Notes: generated from the sequence alone by a model not told the origin. Numbered from the stretch's first letter, positions 33,342 to 43,148 are shown. The stretch is 64,000 nt of DNA from Geobacter sp. FeAm09 (GCF_008330225.1 NZ_CP042466.1:1560501-1624500), one strand, 5' to 3'. Made by a program: numbers and translations.

Positions 33342-35279
33342 CTATTTGATACAGACCCGCCGGACCTCGTGGATATCGGTCAACCCCTGCAGCACCTTGA
33401 TGATGCCGTCCTGCTTGAGGCTGGACATGCCGTCCAGCACCCCTTGCTCGCAAACGGACTCCGTATGGGCCCGGCGCTTGATCAGGCCCTTCAGCGCGGG
33501 GGTGCAATCCAGTACCTCGTGGATGCCGAGTCTGCCGCGATACCCGCTATGGCCGCACCGCTCGCATCCCACGGCCCGGTAAAGGGACAGCCCCTCCCGC
33601 TTCAAACCGGCCAAGGCGAAATCCTCTTCGCCGTACTCGGCGATGAGCTCATCGACTTCCGATTCCAGGGGGCGATAGTTCTCCCGGCAATCGGGGCAGA
33701 GCCGGCGGGCCAGGCGCTGGGCCAGGACGCAGAGCAGGGAGTCGGAGAAACTGTAGGGGTCGAGTCCCATCTCCAGGAGCCGGGTGACCGTCTCGGGCGC
33801 TGAATTGGTGTGCAGGGTGGAAAAGACCAGGTGGCCGGTCAGGGATGCCTCCACGGCTATGCCGGCCGTTTCCTCGTCGCGCATCTCGCCGACCATGATC
33901 ACATCCGGGTCGAGCCGCAGGAAGGAGCGCAGGGCCGTGGCAAAGGTGAAGCCGATGCGCGGGTTGACCTGCACCTGGCGCAGGCCGGCCTGGGTGATCT
34001 CCACCGGATCTTCGGCCGTCCAGATCTTGCGGGTCGGCTGGTTGATCGTGGCCAGGGCCGAATGCAGGGTGGTGGTCTTGCCCGAGCCGGTGGGACCTAC
34101 GACCAGCACCAGGCCGTGGGGGGTCTTGAGCGCCTCCTCGAAGACACGCCGGTTGCGCTCGGTCAATCCCAGGTTGTCGAAGCTGATCGGCTCGCCGCTG
34201 GAGAGGACGCGGATGACGATGTCCTCCAGCCCGCCGACGGTCGGCATGGTGGCCACGCGCAACTCGATGTCCAACGGCCCGAACTTCTTGAATTCGATCT
34301 TGCCGTCCTGGGGCTTGCGACGTTCGGCGATATCCAGGTCCGCCATGATCTTGATGCGGGAGGGGAGGGCGAACTTGTATTTGTAGGGGATCTTCTGGTA
34401 GACGGCGCACTGGCCGTCGACGCGGGTGCGCACCACCACGTCCTTCTTGCCGGGATAGGGTTCGATGTGGATGTCGGAGGATTTGCTGGCGTAGGCGTCG
34501 TAGATGATCTTGTTGACCAGCTTGACGATGACGCTGTCCTTCTCGGTGACTTTTCGGGTTTCCTCCTCGATGTCCGGTTCGTCGCCGAGGGCGGTCTTGC
34601 TGAGCAGATCGACGATGCTGTCCGGCAGGATGTCCAGGTTTACCTCGTCGCTGGCACTGGTGGCAACAGCATTGCCGGTTATGTTGTAAAGATGGCGATG
34701 GGCCGCGCGGATATCGCTTTCGGTGGCGATGACGGCGATGATCCGCAGGCGGATGCTGTCCTCCAGTTCCCTGATGTCGATCTGCCGGAGGGGGGTGTCC
34801 ATGGCCAGTGTCAGGGTGTTGCCGATCTTGGAGATGGGGGCGATGCGGTGTTTCTGGGCATAAACGACGCTGATGTACTGGGAGAGGACCAGATCCAGAT
34901 CCTGGCAGTTGATGGAGACATAGGGCAGGTCGTACTGCAGCGCCACCGCCTGGGCAAGCTGCTCCTCGTCCGCATAGCGCAGCTTGATCAGCGCCTTTTC
35001 CAGGGAGATGTCGTACTGCCGGGCTATCTCGCGGGCGTGCCGCATCTTCTGCTGATCCACCCGGCCGTCTCTGATGAGGATTTCGGCCAGTTCCAGGCGC
35101 TTGTTTTTCTGGTCGAGCACGAAGCGCAGATCGCTTTCCCGGATAAAGCCGAGTTTGCAGAGCAGTTGGCCGATGGTCTGGTCCGGAATGTTTTTCTGCA
35201 GTTCCAGCGCCTGCTGCAACTGTTCCTGGGTGATCAGCTCCTGCTCGATCAGTATCTCGCCGACTTTTTTTACGATCAT
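33342..35279 (-). CDS. Type II secretion / type IV pilus assembly ATPase (GspE/PilB family)
   Basis: This 645-residue hexameric motor ATPase has two N-terminal MshEN/GspE-N-like modules (about 1-150). Its catalytic domain has Walker A GPTGSGKT (about 394-401), the Asp box, Walker B LDPDVIMVGEMRDEET (about 453-468) and a His box LTGHLVFSTLHTN. A tetracysteine zinc site (CPDC near 525 and CERCG near 570) is typical of GspE/PilB and absent from retraction ATPases. It ends a three-gene operon with a LysM protein (15 bp upstream) and a receiver-like/TM protein. The secretin, pseudopilin and inner-membrane partners are not in the window, so pilus or secretion cannot be decided. Confidence 0.9.
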   Translation of the reverse strand: MIVKKVGEILIEQELITQEQLQQALELQKNIPDQTIGQLLCKLGFIRESDLRFVLDQKNKRLELAEILIRDGRVDQQKMRHAREIARQYDISLEKALIKLRYADEEQLAQAVALQYDLPYVSINCQDLDLVLSQYISVVYAQKHRIAPISKIGNTLTLAMDTPLRQIDIRELEDSIRLRIIAVIATESDIRAAHRHLYNITGNAVATSASDEVNLDILPDSIVDLLSKTALGDEPDIEEETRKVTEKDSVIVKLVNKIIYDAYASKSSDIHIEPYPGKKDVVVRTRVDGQCAVYQKIPYKYKFALPSRIKIMADLDIAERRKPQDGKIEFKKFGPLDIELRVATMPTVGGLEDIVIRVLSSGEPISFDNLGLTERNRRVFEEALKTPHGLVLVVGPTGSGKTTTLHSALATINQPTRKIWTAEDPVEITQAGLRQVQVNPRIGFTFATALRSFLRLDPDVIMVGEMRDEETAGIAVEASLTGHLVFSTLHTNSAPETVTRLLEMGLDPYSFSDSLLCVLAQRLARRLCPDCRENYRPLESEVDELIAEYGEEDFALAGLKREGLSLYRAVGCERCGHSGYRGRLGIHEVLDCTPALKGLIKRRAHTESVCEQGVLDGMSSLKQDGIIKVLQGLTDIHEVRRVCIK

Positions 35280-35293
35280 GGGTGCTGGCGCCT

Positions 35294-36829
35294 CTATCGT
35301 GTTGGGATGTCGAAGCCGTGCTCCAGAAGAAGGGAGCGCACGACCCGGTCAACGGCGAGATCGGTGAGAAACAGGCTGCCGCCGGGCAGGGATGGGTCGT
35401 CCAGCCAGAACCCCGACATCTGCACCGAGTAGGGGAGCCCTTCCTCGCGGATCAGGTCATGCCGGTCGTAGCTGCCCCGGATCTTCATCCCGGCAAGGAT
35501 CTTCTCCGTGCTCCTGCGGAAGTCGTCCTGCCGGTCCAGGGTGATGACGCGGTATCCCTTGGCCTCCAGGAGACGGAAAAGGGTGTAGGTGACCGCATCG
35601 CCGTCAAAACGGTTGATCACATACCTCTGGCCGCCGCGGACGAACGACCTGTCGGCCCTGACGGACAGCGAGATGCCGCTGTTGTCCGCCCCGAATACGT
35701 CCAGGCTGCGGTCCCGCTCGGGCGCCACCGCCAGCGCCGCCAGGACGGCATCCACCAGCTCCGGCTGGGGCAAACCGCCCACCTGTCTGATGATGCGCGC
35801 CGGCCGCACAATGAGGGGGCGGGGCGCGGCAAAGGGCTCGAAGACCGTAAAGCCCTCGCTCCTGAGGAGCCCCCGCACGGCGGGCGACAAGGGCTGCCGT
35901 GCGTTGTTCAGCAGAACCGCATCCTGGTTGACCAGGCTGTCGGCAGTCTTTTCGATCTTGAAATCCGAGTGGACGGTCAGTTTCGGGTCGGCGCCGAACT
36001 CCAGGTCGAAGTTCTCCTCCACCGAGTAAAAGCCGCCCGCTTCAAGCATGGCGGCCCAAAGCTGCCCGGCGTTCGCCGGCGTTTCCGAGACGATCCTGAC
36101 CGATGGCTCCTTTTCCTCTATCAGCGTCCTGATCAAAGGCGGGATGCCGTTGGTACGGTCAACCACGATCCGGCCGCCGTCCATGGCGGCAAACATGGGG
36201 TAGCGCTGGGGATCGAGGGTCAGGGTGAAGTGGGGGGAATGGAGCGTGAGCGGCTTGGCCAGGTCGCTTTGGGGGGGTACGATCCTGTCCCATGCACCCT
36301 TGATCCGCCGCAGGGTTTCCTCCTCGTCGCGTGCCGCCGGAGATGGCATCGGCAGGCTAAAGGTCTTCCCCGCCACCGGCAGGGCAGGTGCGCCGGGCCC
36401 GCGGTCCGCCCCTGTCGCGCCCGAATCTTTCGCCGTGCTGCCCACAGCGGGAATCTCGATGCGCTGGCCGACCTTCAGGCGCCTGATGTCGCCGATGTTG
36501 TTCCTGCGGCAGATCTCGCCGATCAGCGCCTCGGCCTGGTTGACGGTGACGCCGAAACTGCGCACCAGGATCTTGTGCAGGTTGTCGCCGGCCTTGATGA
36601 CGTAGGTCGTGCCGTTGTGCGGCACGTGCCCGCCTCCGGGACGAGGGCGATGACGGGCGGCGTGCTTGCCGGTCCTGCCTGCCTCCTTGGGTGCCGACGC
36701 CTCCTCAAGGGCTTTGGGACTCAGCTCGAAACGGGGATCCATGGCGGCATGCAGCAGGTGCGCGGGCGCCGAAGCGGCAATGGCGAACAGGAAAACCAGG
36801 GTGCTGCGAGTACAGGTACATGAGAACAT
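35294..36829 (-). CDS. Exported LysM-domain protein of a secretion/pilus operon
   Basis: This 511-residue protein starts with a signal peptide (MFSCTCTRSTLVFLFAIAA, then ASAPAHLLHA). It has a LysM-type peptidoglycan-binding module near residues 75-128 (YVIKAGDNLHKILVRSFGV, then LKVGQRIEIP). The rest is a long region without a family I can name, including repeats of an alpha/beta type (about 160-500). It is located between the receiver-like membrane protein and the GspE/PilB-type ATPase with short gaps. It therefore probably anchors or aligns the envelope part of the same machine in the periplasm. Confidence 0.8.
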   Translation of the reverse strand: MFSCTCTRSTLVFLFAIAASAPAHLLHAAMDPRFELSPKALEEASAPKEAGRTGKHAARHRPRPGGGHVPHNGTTYVIKAGDNLHKILVRSFGVTVNQAEALIGEICRRNNIGDIRRLKVGQRIEIPAVGSTAKDSGATGADRGPGAPALPVAGKTFSLPMPSPAARDEEETLRRIKGAWDRIVPPQSDLAKPLTLHSPHFTLTLDPQRYPMFAAMDGGRIVVDRTNGIPPLIRTLIEEKEPSVRIVSETPANAGQLWAAMLEAGGFYSVEENFDLEFGADPKLTVHSDFKIEKTADSLVNQDAVLLNNARQPLSPAVRGLLRSEGFTVFEPFAAPRPLIVRPARIIRQVGGLPQPELVDAVLAALAVAPERDRSLDVFGADNSGISLSVRADRSFVRGGQRYVINRFDGDAVTYTLFRLLEAKGYRVITLDRQDDFRRSTEKILAGMKIRGSYDRHDLIREEGLPYSVQMSGFWLDDPSLPGGSLFLTDLAVDRVVRSLLLEHGFDIPTR

Positions 36830-36936
36830 TGCATCTCCATGGTCGGCCCGAATAAGGCGCCCTTTACGGGGCGGGGCCGATAAAATAATATTCCCGCACA
36901 GTGATGAAAAAGGTCCGCAACCGGTGCTTCCGGCGG

Positions 36937-38433
36937 CTAGTTCAGCGATACGACGATGGCGTTCAGTTTCGCGCCTCTCCGGTAGAGCAGCAGGTCGGCC
37001 CCGCCGTCCGCCTGGCCGCGCTCGACCTCGTACCCGGCGACACGCTCACGGGAGGTCACCCGGTAGGTGCCGCTGCCGGCCAGTTCCGTCAGCACCGTCT
37101 TCAACAATGCCTCGTCGAGGCGCGGCGCTTTGACCGCCAGGACCTGGACCGCCTTGATGCGGTCCTTTTCCCGGAATATCCGGCATTCGTAATGCGGTCC
37201 CGCATAGCGTTCCCACCCCGGATGCCGGGCGGCATACCGGCTGTCGCGGCCATGGGCCGGGACGAACGCCGGCAGCGGCGCAGCAGCCGGGCCGGCCGGG
37301 GAAGGGCGCGCGCTGGAAATCGCCGTCTGGGCGCCCGCCGGGCCAGGGGCCGGTTTGGGCTGCCCCGCGGAAGCAGGGGGGGAAGGGGGGCGCACAACAG
37401 CCAGGACCCCCGGATTCGGCCGCAGCAGATACCATGCTCCGGCAACGACACACGCCATGACGGCCAGGGCGATGCCTGCCCAGCGTTTCCGCCGTCTGCC
37501 CGGCAATTCGAAGCCCTCGATGAAAGGGGCGATATCGTTCCGGCTCTCCTCATCGGCCATCGCGGGCGTCGCGATGCGAAAGTCGCCCGGCGTCGATGCG
37601 GCGGAAGGCGCCAGGGCCGTGTGCGCCGGACGGTTGCCGCTTCGGGCCGTCTTGGGTACGGAAGGAGGGTGGGGCGGCCGGACCGCGGCAGGCGGCGGTG
37701 CTGGGGTCGGTGGCCCACCGGCAGCGGATAGTGCCGCGGGCATGTCCGGAGCGAGGGGGGCATGGCCGGCTGCCAGGTTGGCCGCCGTCTCGGGGACGGC
37801 CAAACGCCGGGACGATGCCGCCTTGGTGCGGGGGGGCGGGCTGGGCGCCTCCCGGACCGGGACAGCGCTCGCCACGGGGACGTCGCTTTCCTGTCCCGAG
37901 TCCCGGGCCCCGGGCATGGTGTTCATGAACTCGTCCAGCGACGTTACCAGCACGAACGGATCATCTGCTGGAGCCGCTGATTCGCGGGGAGGGGCCGGCG
38001 CGGCGCCGGCCGGTTCCCGGGGGTGGTCCTGTTGCGCGTGGAGTGGGCGGCAGATCTGCTCCCATTGGGGGCCGAGGATCGATTGGAGGGCAGCGGCTAA
38101 GGCTTCGGCCAGTTTCGGCTCGGGCAGGGTCAGGTCGAGCAGATGTTCGAAGAGCCCCGTGACCTGCCGGGCGCCGCCATCGCTTTCGTGCATCAGGATA
38201 AAGGCGGGCGCTCCGTTCCTGAGCAGCATCTGGATGTGCCGGGCAATCTCCTCGGCGTTGATGCCGGATATCCGGTTCTGGATACAGACGACCGTCGGGC
38301 GTTTTACGAAAATATCCTGCAGCGCCTGATCGATGTCGGCCACCACATCGATCGTGACCTTGATGGCCGCGTGGAGGTACTGCTTGATGTATTCCGTCTT
38401 GGGACTGTTGGAGATGATGACGAGGCTGACCAT
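36937..38433 (-). CDS. Receiver-like N-terminal domain fused through a membrane helix to a periplasmic domain
   Basis: This 498-residue protein has three parts. The N-terminal about 120 residues (MVSLVIISNSPKTEYIKQYL, then RPTVVCIQNRISGINAEEIARHI) are a pseudo-receiver lacking the phospho-acceptor aspartate. A long proline/alanine-rich linker follows, then one transmembrane helix (WAGIALAVMACVVAGAWYLL). A C-terminal periplasmic domain (about 410-498) ends the protein. The start at 38433 is chosen for the AAAAGG site; an ATG at 38451 is an alternative. The N-terminus is similar to the partial gene at the left window edge. It is first in an operon with the LysM protein and GspE/PilB-like ATPase. 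Confidence 0.75.
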   Translation of the reverse strand: MVSLVIISNSPKTEYIKQYLHAAIKVTIDVVADIDQALQDIFVKRPTVVCIQNRISGINAEEIARHIQMLLRNGAPAFILMHESDGGARQVTGLFEHLLDLTLPEPKLAEALAAALQSILGPQWEQICRPLHAQQDHPREPAGAAPAPPRESAAPADDPFVLVTSLDEFMNTMPGARDSGQESDVPVASAVPVREAPSPPPRTKAASSRRLAVPETAANLAAGHAPLAPDMPAALSAAGGPPTPAPPPAAVRPPHPPSVPKTARSGNRPAHTALAPSAASTPGDFRIATPAMADEESRNDIAPFIEGFELPGRRRKRWAGIALAVMACVVAGAWYLLRPNPGVLAVVRPPSPPASAGQPKPAPGPAGAQTAISSARPSPAGPAAAPLPAFVPAHGRDSRYAARHPGWERYAGPHYECRIFREKDRIKAVQVLAVKAPRLDEALLKTVLTELAGSGTYRVTSRERVAGYEVERGQADGGADLLLYRRGAKLNAIVVSLN

Positions 38434-38719
38434 TGGTGACCTTTTCGACATGATTGGTCTTGTTTTATCGCATGACGGCTCGGGGCTTGTCAATCTACCA
38501 TAACTAACACGACTTAAGGTGAAAGAAAATAGTCGTTTTTTGGTAAAAGCCACTCTCCTGCCGCCGGACATGGCCAGGCCGCCAGCGGCAGGCGGGAAGA
38601 TGGCGGCAGTTTTTCCTTCGTCTCGGAAAAGTGGGCTTGCGCGGCGAGGTTCCGCCATACTATACTGAATGCCGCTCCTGGCGACAGGGGCGAGATTTTG
38701 TTCAACAGGAGATGTGACC

Positions 38720-39745
38720 GTGAATCCGAGATTTCCCGCCGAATGGGAGGCGCAGGACGGCGTCCTGCTGGCCTGGCCCCACGAAGGCACCGATTGGGCC
38801 TACATGCTGGACGATGTCCGCCCGGTCTTTGCCGATATTATCCGCCGGATCACCCGGTTCGAACGGGTGGTGTTGACCGCGCCCAACGCCGCCTCGGCCC
38901 GGGAGTACCTGGCTGCCGCCGGCATCGGCCTGGAGCGGGTCGTTATCTGCGAGATGCCCAACAACGATACCTGGGCGCGGGACTTTGGCCCCATCACGGT
39001 GATCTTCAACGGCCAGCCGGTGCTGCTGGACTTCGGCTTCAACGGCTGGGGGCTCAAGTTCGCCGCCAACCATGACAATCTGATTTCCAAACGGCTCAAG
39101 GAACAAGGCGCGCTGGTGCCCAACCTCAAGACCGTCGGCCTGGTCCTGGAGGGAGGCAGCGTGGAGAGCGACGGCCTCGGCACCATCCTGACCACCGCGG
39201 AGTGCCTGCTTTCGCCCAACCGCAACCCCCAGTTGGACAAGGGGGAGGTCGAACTGGCCCTGGCTTCTCTCTTGGGGGCCGGGCGCGTGCTCTGGCTCAA
39301 CCACGGTTTCCTGGCCGGGGACGACACCGACTCCCATATCGACACCCTGGCGCGTATCTGCCCGGACAATACCATCGTCTATACGGCCTGCGACGACCCC
39401 CGGGACGAACATTACCCGGAACTGAAGCTGATGGAGGAGGAATTGAAGGCCTTCCGGGCGCCGGACGGCTCCCCCTACCGGCTGCTCCCGCTTCCCTGGC
39501 CCAGGGCCCGTTTCGATGAGCAGGCCCACCGCCTGCCGGCCACCTATGCCAATTTTCTGGTGATCAACGGCGCCGTGCTGGTACCCACCTACCGGGACCC
39601 GGAGAAGGACGGCCCGGCCATGGCGTGCATCGGCCAGGCATTTCCCGGCCGGGAGATCATCGGCATCGACTGCCTGCCGCTCCTGGAGCAGCACGGCTCG
39701 CTGCACTGCGTGACCATGCAGTTGCCCCAGGGGGTGCTGCCATGA
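38720..39745 (+). CDS. aguA: Agmatine deiminase
   Basis: The enzyme converts agmatine to N-carbamoylputrescine and ammonia. The 341-residue protein has the family start PRFPAEWEAQDGVLLAWPHEGTDW, NNDTWARDFGPI with the catalytic Asp/Arg, GGSVESDG, NHGFLAGDDTDSHIDTLAR with catalytic His, and nucleophile Cys330 in HGSLHCVTMQ. Start GTG at 38720 is chosen because AGGAG lies 8 bp before it. The next gene overlaps its stop (ATGA) and encodes the following enzyme of the pathway. Confidence 0.95.
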   Translation: MNPRFPAEWEAQDGVLLAWPHEGTDWAYMLDDVRPVFADIIRRITRFERVVLTAPNAASAREYLAAAGIGLERVVICEMPNNDTWARDFGPITVIFNGQPVLLDFGFNGWGLKFAANHDNLISKRLKEQGALVPNLKTVGLVLEGGSVESDGLGTILTTAECLLSPNRNPQLDKGEVELALASLLGAGRVLWLNHGFLAGDDTDSHIDTLARICPDNTIVYTACDDPRDEHYPELKLMEEELKAFRAPDGSPYRLLPLPWPRARFDEQAHRLPATYANFLVINGAVLVPTYRDPEKDGPAMACIGQAFPGREIIGIDCLPLLEQHGSLHCVTMQLPQGVLP

Positions 39746-40629
39746 CGCGCCTCCTCACGGCGGCATTGATCCAGCAGCGGTGCGGCAACGATAAAAAGGC
39801 GAACCTGGACGGAACGTGCGCCATGATCAGGCGTGCCGCGGCCGACGGAGCTGCGCTGGTGGTCCTGCAGGAGCTGCATGCCGGCCCCTACTTCTGCCAG
39901 GTGGAGGACCCGGCCCTGTTCGACATGGCCGAGCCGCTTCCCGGCCCCGCCAGCCGCGCCATTGCCGAGCTGGCCGGCGAACTGGGGGTGGTCGTCGTGG
40001 CCTCGCTCTTCGAACGCCGCGCCCCCGGCCTGTACCACAACACCGCCGTGGTCTTCGAAAAGGACGGTTCCACGGCCGGCATCTACCGCAAGATGCACAT
40101 CCCCGACGATCCCGGCTTTTACGAGAAGTTCTACTTCACCCCCGGCGATCTGGGGTTCAACCCGGTCAAGACCTCGGTCGGCACCCTCGGGGTCCTGGTC
40201 TGCTGGGACCAGTGGTATCCCGAGGCGGCCCGTCTCATGGCCCTGGCCGGGGCCGATCTTTTGATCTACCCCACCGCCATCGGCTGGGACCCGGCCGACA
40301 GCGCGGCGGAAAAGGAGCGCCAGCGCGATGCCTGGATTACCGTCCAGCGCGGCCATGCCGTGGCCAACGGTCTGCCGCTTCTGGCCGTCAACCGGGTCGG
40401 CTTCGAGCCGTCCCCCCTTCATCCGGAAACCGGTATTCAATTCTGGGGGAGCAGTTTTGCGGCCGGACCACAGGGGGAGTTGCTGGTGGAGGCCTCGCGG
40501 GAGAACGAGGAGATTCTCCTGGTGGATGTGGATATGGAGCGGAGCGAAACCGTGCGGCGCATCTGGCCGTTTCTCCGCGACCGGCGTATCGACGCCTACG
40601 GGGACCTGGTGAAGCGTTACCGGGATTGA
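39742..40629 (+). CDS. aguB: N-carbamoylputrescine amidohydrolase
   Basis: This nitrilase-family enzyme hydrolyses N-carbamoylputrescine to putrescine, CO2 and ammonia. The 295-residue protein has the catalytic triad Glu44 (LQELHAGPYF), Lys117 (YRKMHIPDDPGFYEK) and Cys154 (VLVCWDQWYPEAAR). It overlaps aguA by four bases, so the pair forms the arginine-derived agmatine route to putrescine. A palindromic repeat and a terminator follow. Confidence 0.95.
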   Translation: MTRLLTAALIQQRCGNDKKANLDGTCAMIRRAAADGAALVVLQELHAGPYFCQVEDPALFDMAEPLPGPASRAIAELAGELGVVVVASLFERRAPGLYHNTAVVFEKDGSTAGIYRKMHIPDDPGFYEKFYFTPGDLGFNPVKTSVGTLGVLVCWDQWYPEAARLMALAGADLLIYPTAIGWDPADSAAEKERQRDAWITVQRGHAVANGLPLLAVNRVGFEPSPLHPETGIQFWGSSFAAGPQGELLVEASRENEEILLVDVDMERSETVRRIWPFLRDRRIDAYGDLVKRYRD

Positions 40630-40656
40630 TGTGGCAGATCCAAATTTAAGTCAACA

Positions 40657-40800
40657 TCTGCCACGGAGACACAGAGGTACAGAGGTACAGAGGTACAGAG
40701 AGAAAAACGCAGTATCTATTTGGGGAAAACAACATCTGAATCCGTTGTTTATTTAGTTTTGCTCCCGCTTTTCTCCGTGTCTCTGCGTCTCTGTGGCAGA
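40657..40800. repeat. Inverted-repeat element, family 'GCCACAGAGACACAGAG', copy B
   Basis: The left end TCTGCCACGGAGACACAGAG is complementary, with one or two changes, to the right end CTCTGCGTCTCTGTGGCAGA. The left arm carries three tandem copies of an 8-bp unit (AGAGGTAC), absent from the other copies. No ORF is present. Confidence 0.8.
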
Positions 40801-40829
40801 CGTTTTCAGGGTGGTTAGTTGTGCCGAGC

Positions 40830-40877
40830 AAACGTCAGAGGCCCCAAAAGGCGAAATCCTTTGGGGCCTCTGACGTT
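40830..40877. terminator. Bidirectional terminator between aguB and the aminotransferase gene
   Basis: The long stem AAACGTCAGAGGCCCC / GGGGCCTCTGACGTTT is closed by an AAAAGG...CCTTT loop region and lies between convergent genes. Confidence 0.85.
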
Positions 40878-40905
40878 TCATTCCGGTGTGGTGCGGATAG
40901 CCCGG

Positions 40906-42099
40906 CTATCCCTTCAAGCCGGTCTCCCGGGCCAACTCCCGCCAGGCCGGCAGGCTCCGTTCGATCATGGCCATGTCCACGCAGTAGGCGATCCTGAAAA
41001 AGCCGGGCGCCCCGAAGCCGCTTCCCGGCACCAGGAGGATGCGGTGCTTCTGGGCCAGCTTGATGAACGCCACGTCGTCGGCCAGGGGGGAGGCGGGGAA
41101 AAGGTAAAAGGCGCCGTCCGGCTTGACCAGCTTGAACCCCATGGCGGTCAGTTCCCGTACCAGAAGATCGCGTTTCGCCCGGTACGGTTCGATGTCCACC
41201 GACTCGTCCTGCAGGTTGGTCACCAGCCGCTGCATGAGGGCCGGCGCGTTGACGAAGCCCAGGACCCGGTTGCAGTAGATGGCGCCCCCCATGAACTGCA
41301 TGGCGGTGGGCATGCGCGGGTTGATCGCCAGGTACCCGATCCGCTCGCCCGGCAGGGCCAGGTCCTTGCTGTGCGAGGTGACGATGACCGCATTCTCTAT
41401 CAGCGGAAAGATGTTGGGGACATGCTTGCCGTCATAGGCGATGCGGGCGTAGGGCTCGTCGGAGATGACGTAGATGTGGCGGCTGGTCTTCTGCTGCGTC
41501 CTGTCCAGGAGGTCGCCGAGCTTGCGCAGGCTTTCCGCCGGGTAGATCACCCCGGTGGGGTTGTTGGGGGAGCAGATGATGATGGCCCGCGTCTTCGGCG
41601 TGAGCGCTTTCTCAATGGCGTCCACGTCAAGCTGGAAGGTGTCGCGGTCGGTCCAGACCGGCACCGGAATGCCGCCGTGGTTGTCGATGTACGAGATGTA
41701 TTCCACAAAATAGGGGGCCAGGACGATGACCTCGTCCCCCGGATTGAGGATGGTCTTGAGCACCACATTGAGTGCGCCCCCCGCCCCGCAGGTCATGACC
41801 ACGTGCTCGAAGGTGACCGGCAGCCCGGAATCCCGGGCCAGTTTTGCCGCCACGGCGGCCCGGGTCTCGGGGTAGCCCGCGTTGTTCATGTAACTGTGCA
41901 TGCCGGGCAGGGGATGCTGGGCCAGGGCCAGAAGCTCCCGGTAAAAGGCCTCGGGCGGCTCCACATCCGGGTTCCCCAGGGTGAAGTCGTAGACGTTCTC
42001 GGCACCGAATTCCTGGCGCAGGGCCTCTCCCTCCTCGAACATCTTGCGAATCCAGGATGACCGCGAGATGAATCCTGCAATTTTGGTGGCGATGGCCAT
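40906..42099 (-). CDS. PLP-dependent aminotransferase, aspartate aminotransferase superfamily (class I/II)
   Basis: This 397-residue fold-type I aminotransferase has the N-terminal VYDFTLGNPDVEPPE, the substrate-binding YPETR region, the Asn-Pro-Thr-Gly motif in CSPNNPTGV, the Asp/Tyr pair in ISDEPYARI, and the PLP Schiff-base lysine about residue 242 in SHSKDLALPGERIGY. An arginine for the substrate carboxylate is in FFRIAYC. The amino donor cannot be decided from sequence. It lies alone, divergent from the DUF2156 gene and separated from aguB by a terminator, so a link to polyamine metabolism is not implied. Confidence 0.9.
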   Translation of the reverse strand: MAIATKIAGFISRSSWIRKMFEEGEALRQEFGAENVYDFTLGNPDVEPPEAFYRELLALAQHPLPGMHSYMNNAGYPETRAAVAAKLARDSGLPVTFEHVVMTCGAGGALNVVLKTILNPGDEVIVLAPYFVEYISYIDNHGGIPVPVWTDRDTFQLDVDAIEKALTPKTRAIIICSPNNPTGVIYPAESLRKLGDLLDRTQQKTSRHIYVISDEPYARIAYDGKHVPNIFPLIENAVIVTSHSKDLALPGERIGYLAINPRMPTAMQFMGGAIYCNRVLGFVNAPALMQRLVTNLQDESVDIEPYRAKRDLLVRELTAMGFKLVKPDGAFYLFPASPLADDVAFIKLAQKHRILLVPGSGFGAPGFFRIAYCVDMAMIERSLPAWRELARETGLKG

Positions 42100-42173
42100 G
42101 GCTGTTCCCTCCCCGGTGCCGTTTCTGATAAGATGATCTCATCATTATTACTACAACCGTTCCGGAGAACTCA

Positions 42174-43070
42174 ATGGAAATTCCATCCTACCCCGACTCG
42201 CGGCCCCTGGACCTTGCCGATAAGTCATTGCTGGATGGGCGCTTTTCCGTTCTTCAACCGCGCATCTCCGAGTTGACCTTTGCCGGCCTGTACCTGTTTC
42301 GCGCCGCCCACGACTATCGGCTGGCCATGGTGGGGGATGCGTTGCTGGTTCTGGGGCGCGGGTATTCGGGGGAACGTTACTGTCTCCCCCCCGTGGGAGG
42401 TGCGGTGGAAGCGGCGCTGGATGCGGTGTGGAACGACGGGCTGGAACTCTACGGCGCCGACGAGACGCTTGCGGCACAGTGCCTGAAGCGGGGAGGGGTG
42501 ACCGCGGCCGAAGATCGGGATTCCTTCGACTATCTCTATCTGCGGGAGGAACTGGCTACCCTGCCGGGCCACCGTTTTCACAAAAAAAAGAACCGTATCA
42601 GCTATTTTGCCGCCCGCCACGAATACCGGGTGGCGCTCTTCTCGGAACAGCACCGGGCAGGGTGCCACAGGCTGCTGGAGGTGTGGCGGGGGGTGAACGA
42701 CGACGGGGGCGCGGCCACTGCTCTCGGCGGGGAATTGGCGGCGGCGGCAGAGGCCCTTGAAATGGCGGAGCGGTTGGGCCTGGAGGGGGTGGTCGTGACG
42801 GTTGCCGGCGAGGTCACGGCCTTCAGCCTGGGGGAACGGCTCAACGCCGGGACCGCGGTCTGCCATTTCGAAAAGGCCGACCCCTTCATGGAGGGGGCGG
42901 CGCAGCTCGTCAACCGGGAATTCAGCCGGCTTCTTTTCACGGAGTGCCGTTTTGTGAATCGGGAGCAGGACCTGGGGGATGGGGGCTTGCGCAACGCCAA
43001 ACTTTCCTACCACCCGGCCGAGTTGATCAAAAAGTTCCGCATTCGCCGGACACCACAAATGAATGCCTGA
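42174..43070 (+). CDS. DUF2156 (phosphatidylglycerol lysyltransferase C-terminal-like) protein
   Basis: This 298-residue soluble protein matches the GNAT-like DUF2156 family. Seen features are LTFAGLYLFRAAHDYRLA, LPGHRFHKKKNRISYF, GEVTAFSLGERLN and the closing segment NREQDLGDGGLRNAKLSYHPAELIKKFRI. In multi-domain relatives this domain transfers aminoacyl groups from tRNA to lipid. The membrane flippase part of MprF is absent here, so the substrate is unknown. It lies upstream of and in the same direction as the ribosomal rpsF operon, about 195 bp away. Confidence 0.85.
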   Translation: MEIPSYPDSRPLDLADKSLLDGRFSVLQPRISELTFAGLYLFRAAHDYRLAMVGDALLVLGRGYSGERYCLPPVGGAVEAALDAVWNDGLELYGADETLAAQCLKRGGVTAAEDRDSFDYLYLREELATLPGHRFHKKKNRISYFAARHEYRVALFSEQHRAGCHRLLEVWRGVNDDGGAATALGGELAAAAEALEMAERLGLEGVVVTVAGEVTAFSLGERLNAGTAVCHFEKADPFMEGAAQLVNREFSRLLFTECRFVNREQDLGDGGLRNAKLSYHPAELIKKFRIRRTPQMNA

Positions 43071-43148
43071 ATCCGTGCGGACCCGCGGGTTCGGGTGAAA
43101 GAATTAATTCATGTCCTGCCCATGGCAATCGGTTTTCTGATAAATAGT

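Noticed and set aside
40676-40700. Three tandem 8-bp repeats, considered as a possible CRISPR or VNTR
   Set aside because: The units are contiguous with no spacers and lie inside one arm of an inverted-repeat element, so this is a local expansion and not a CRISPR array.
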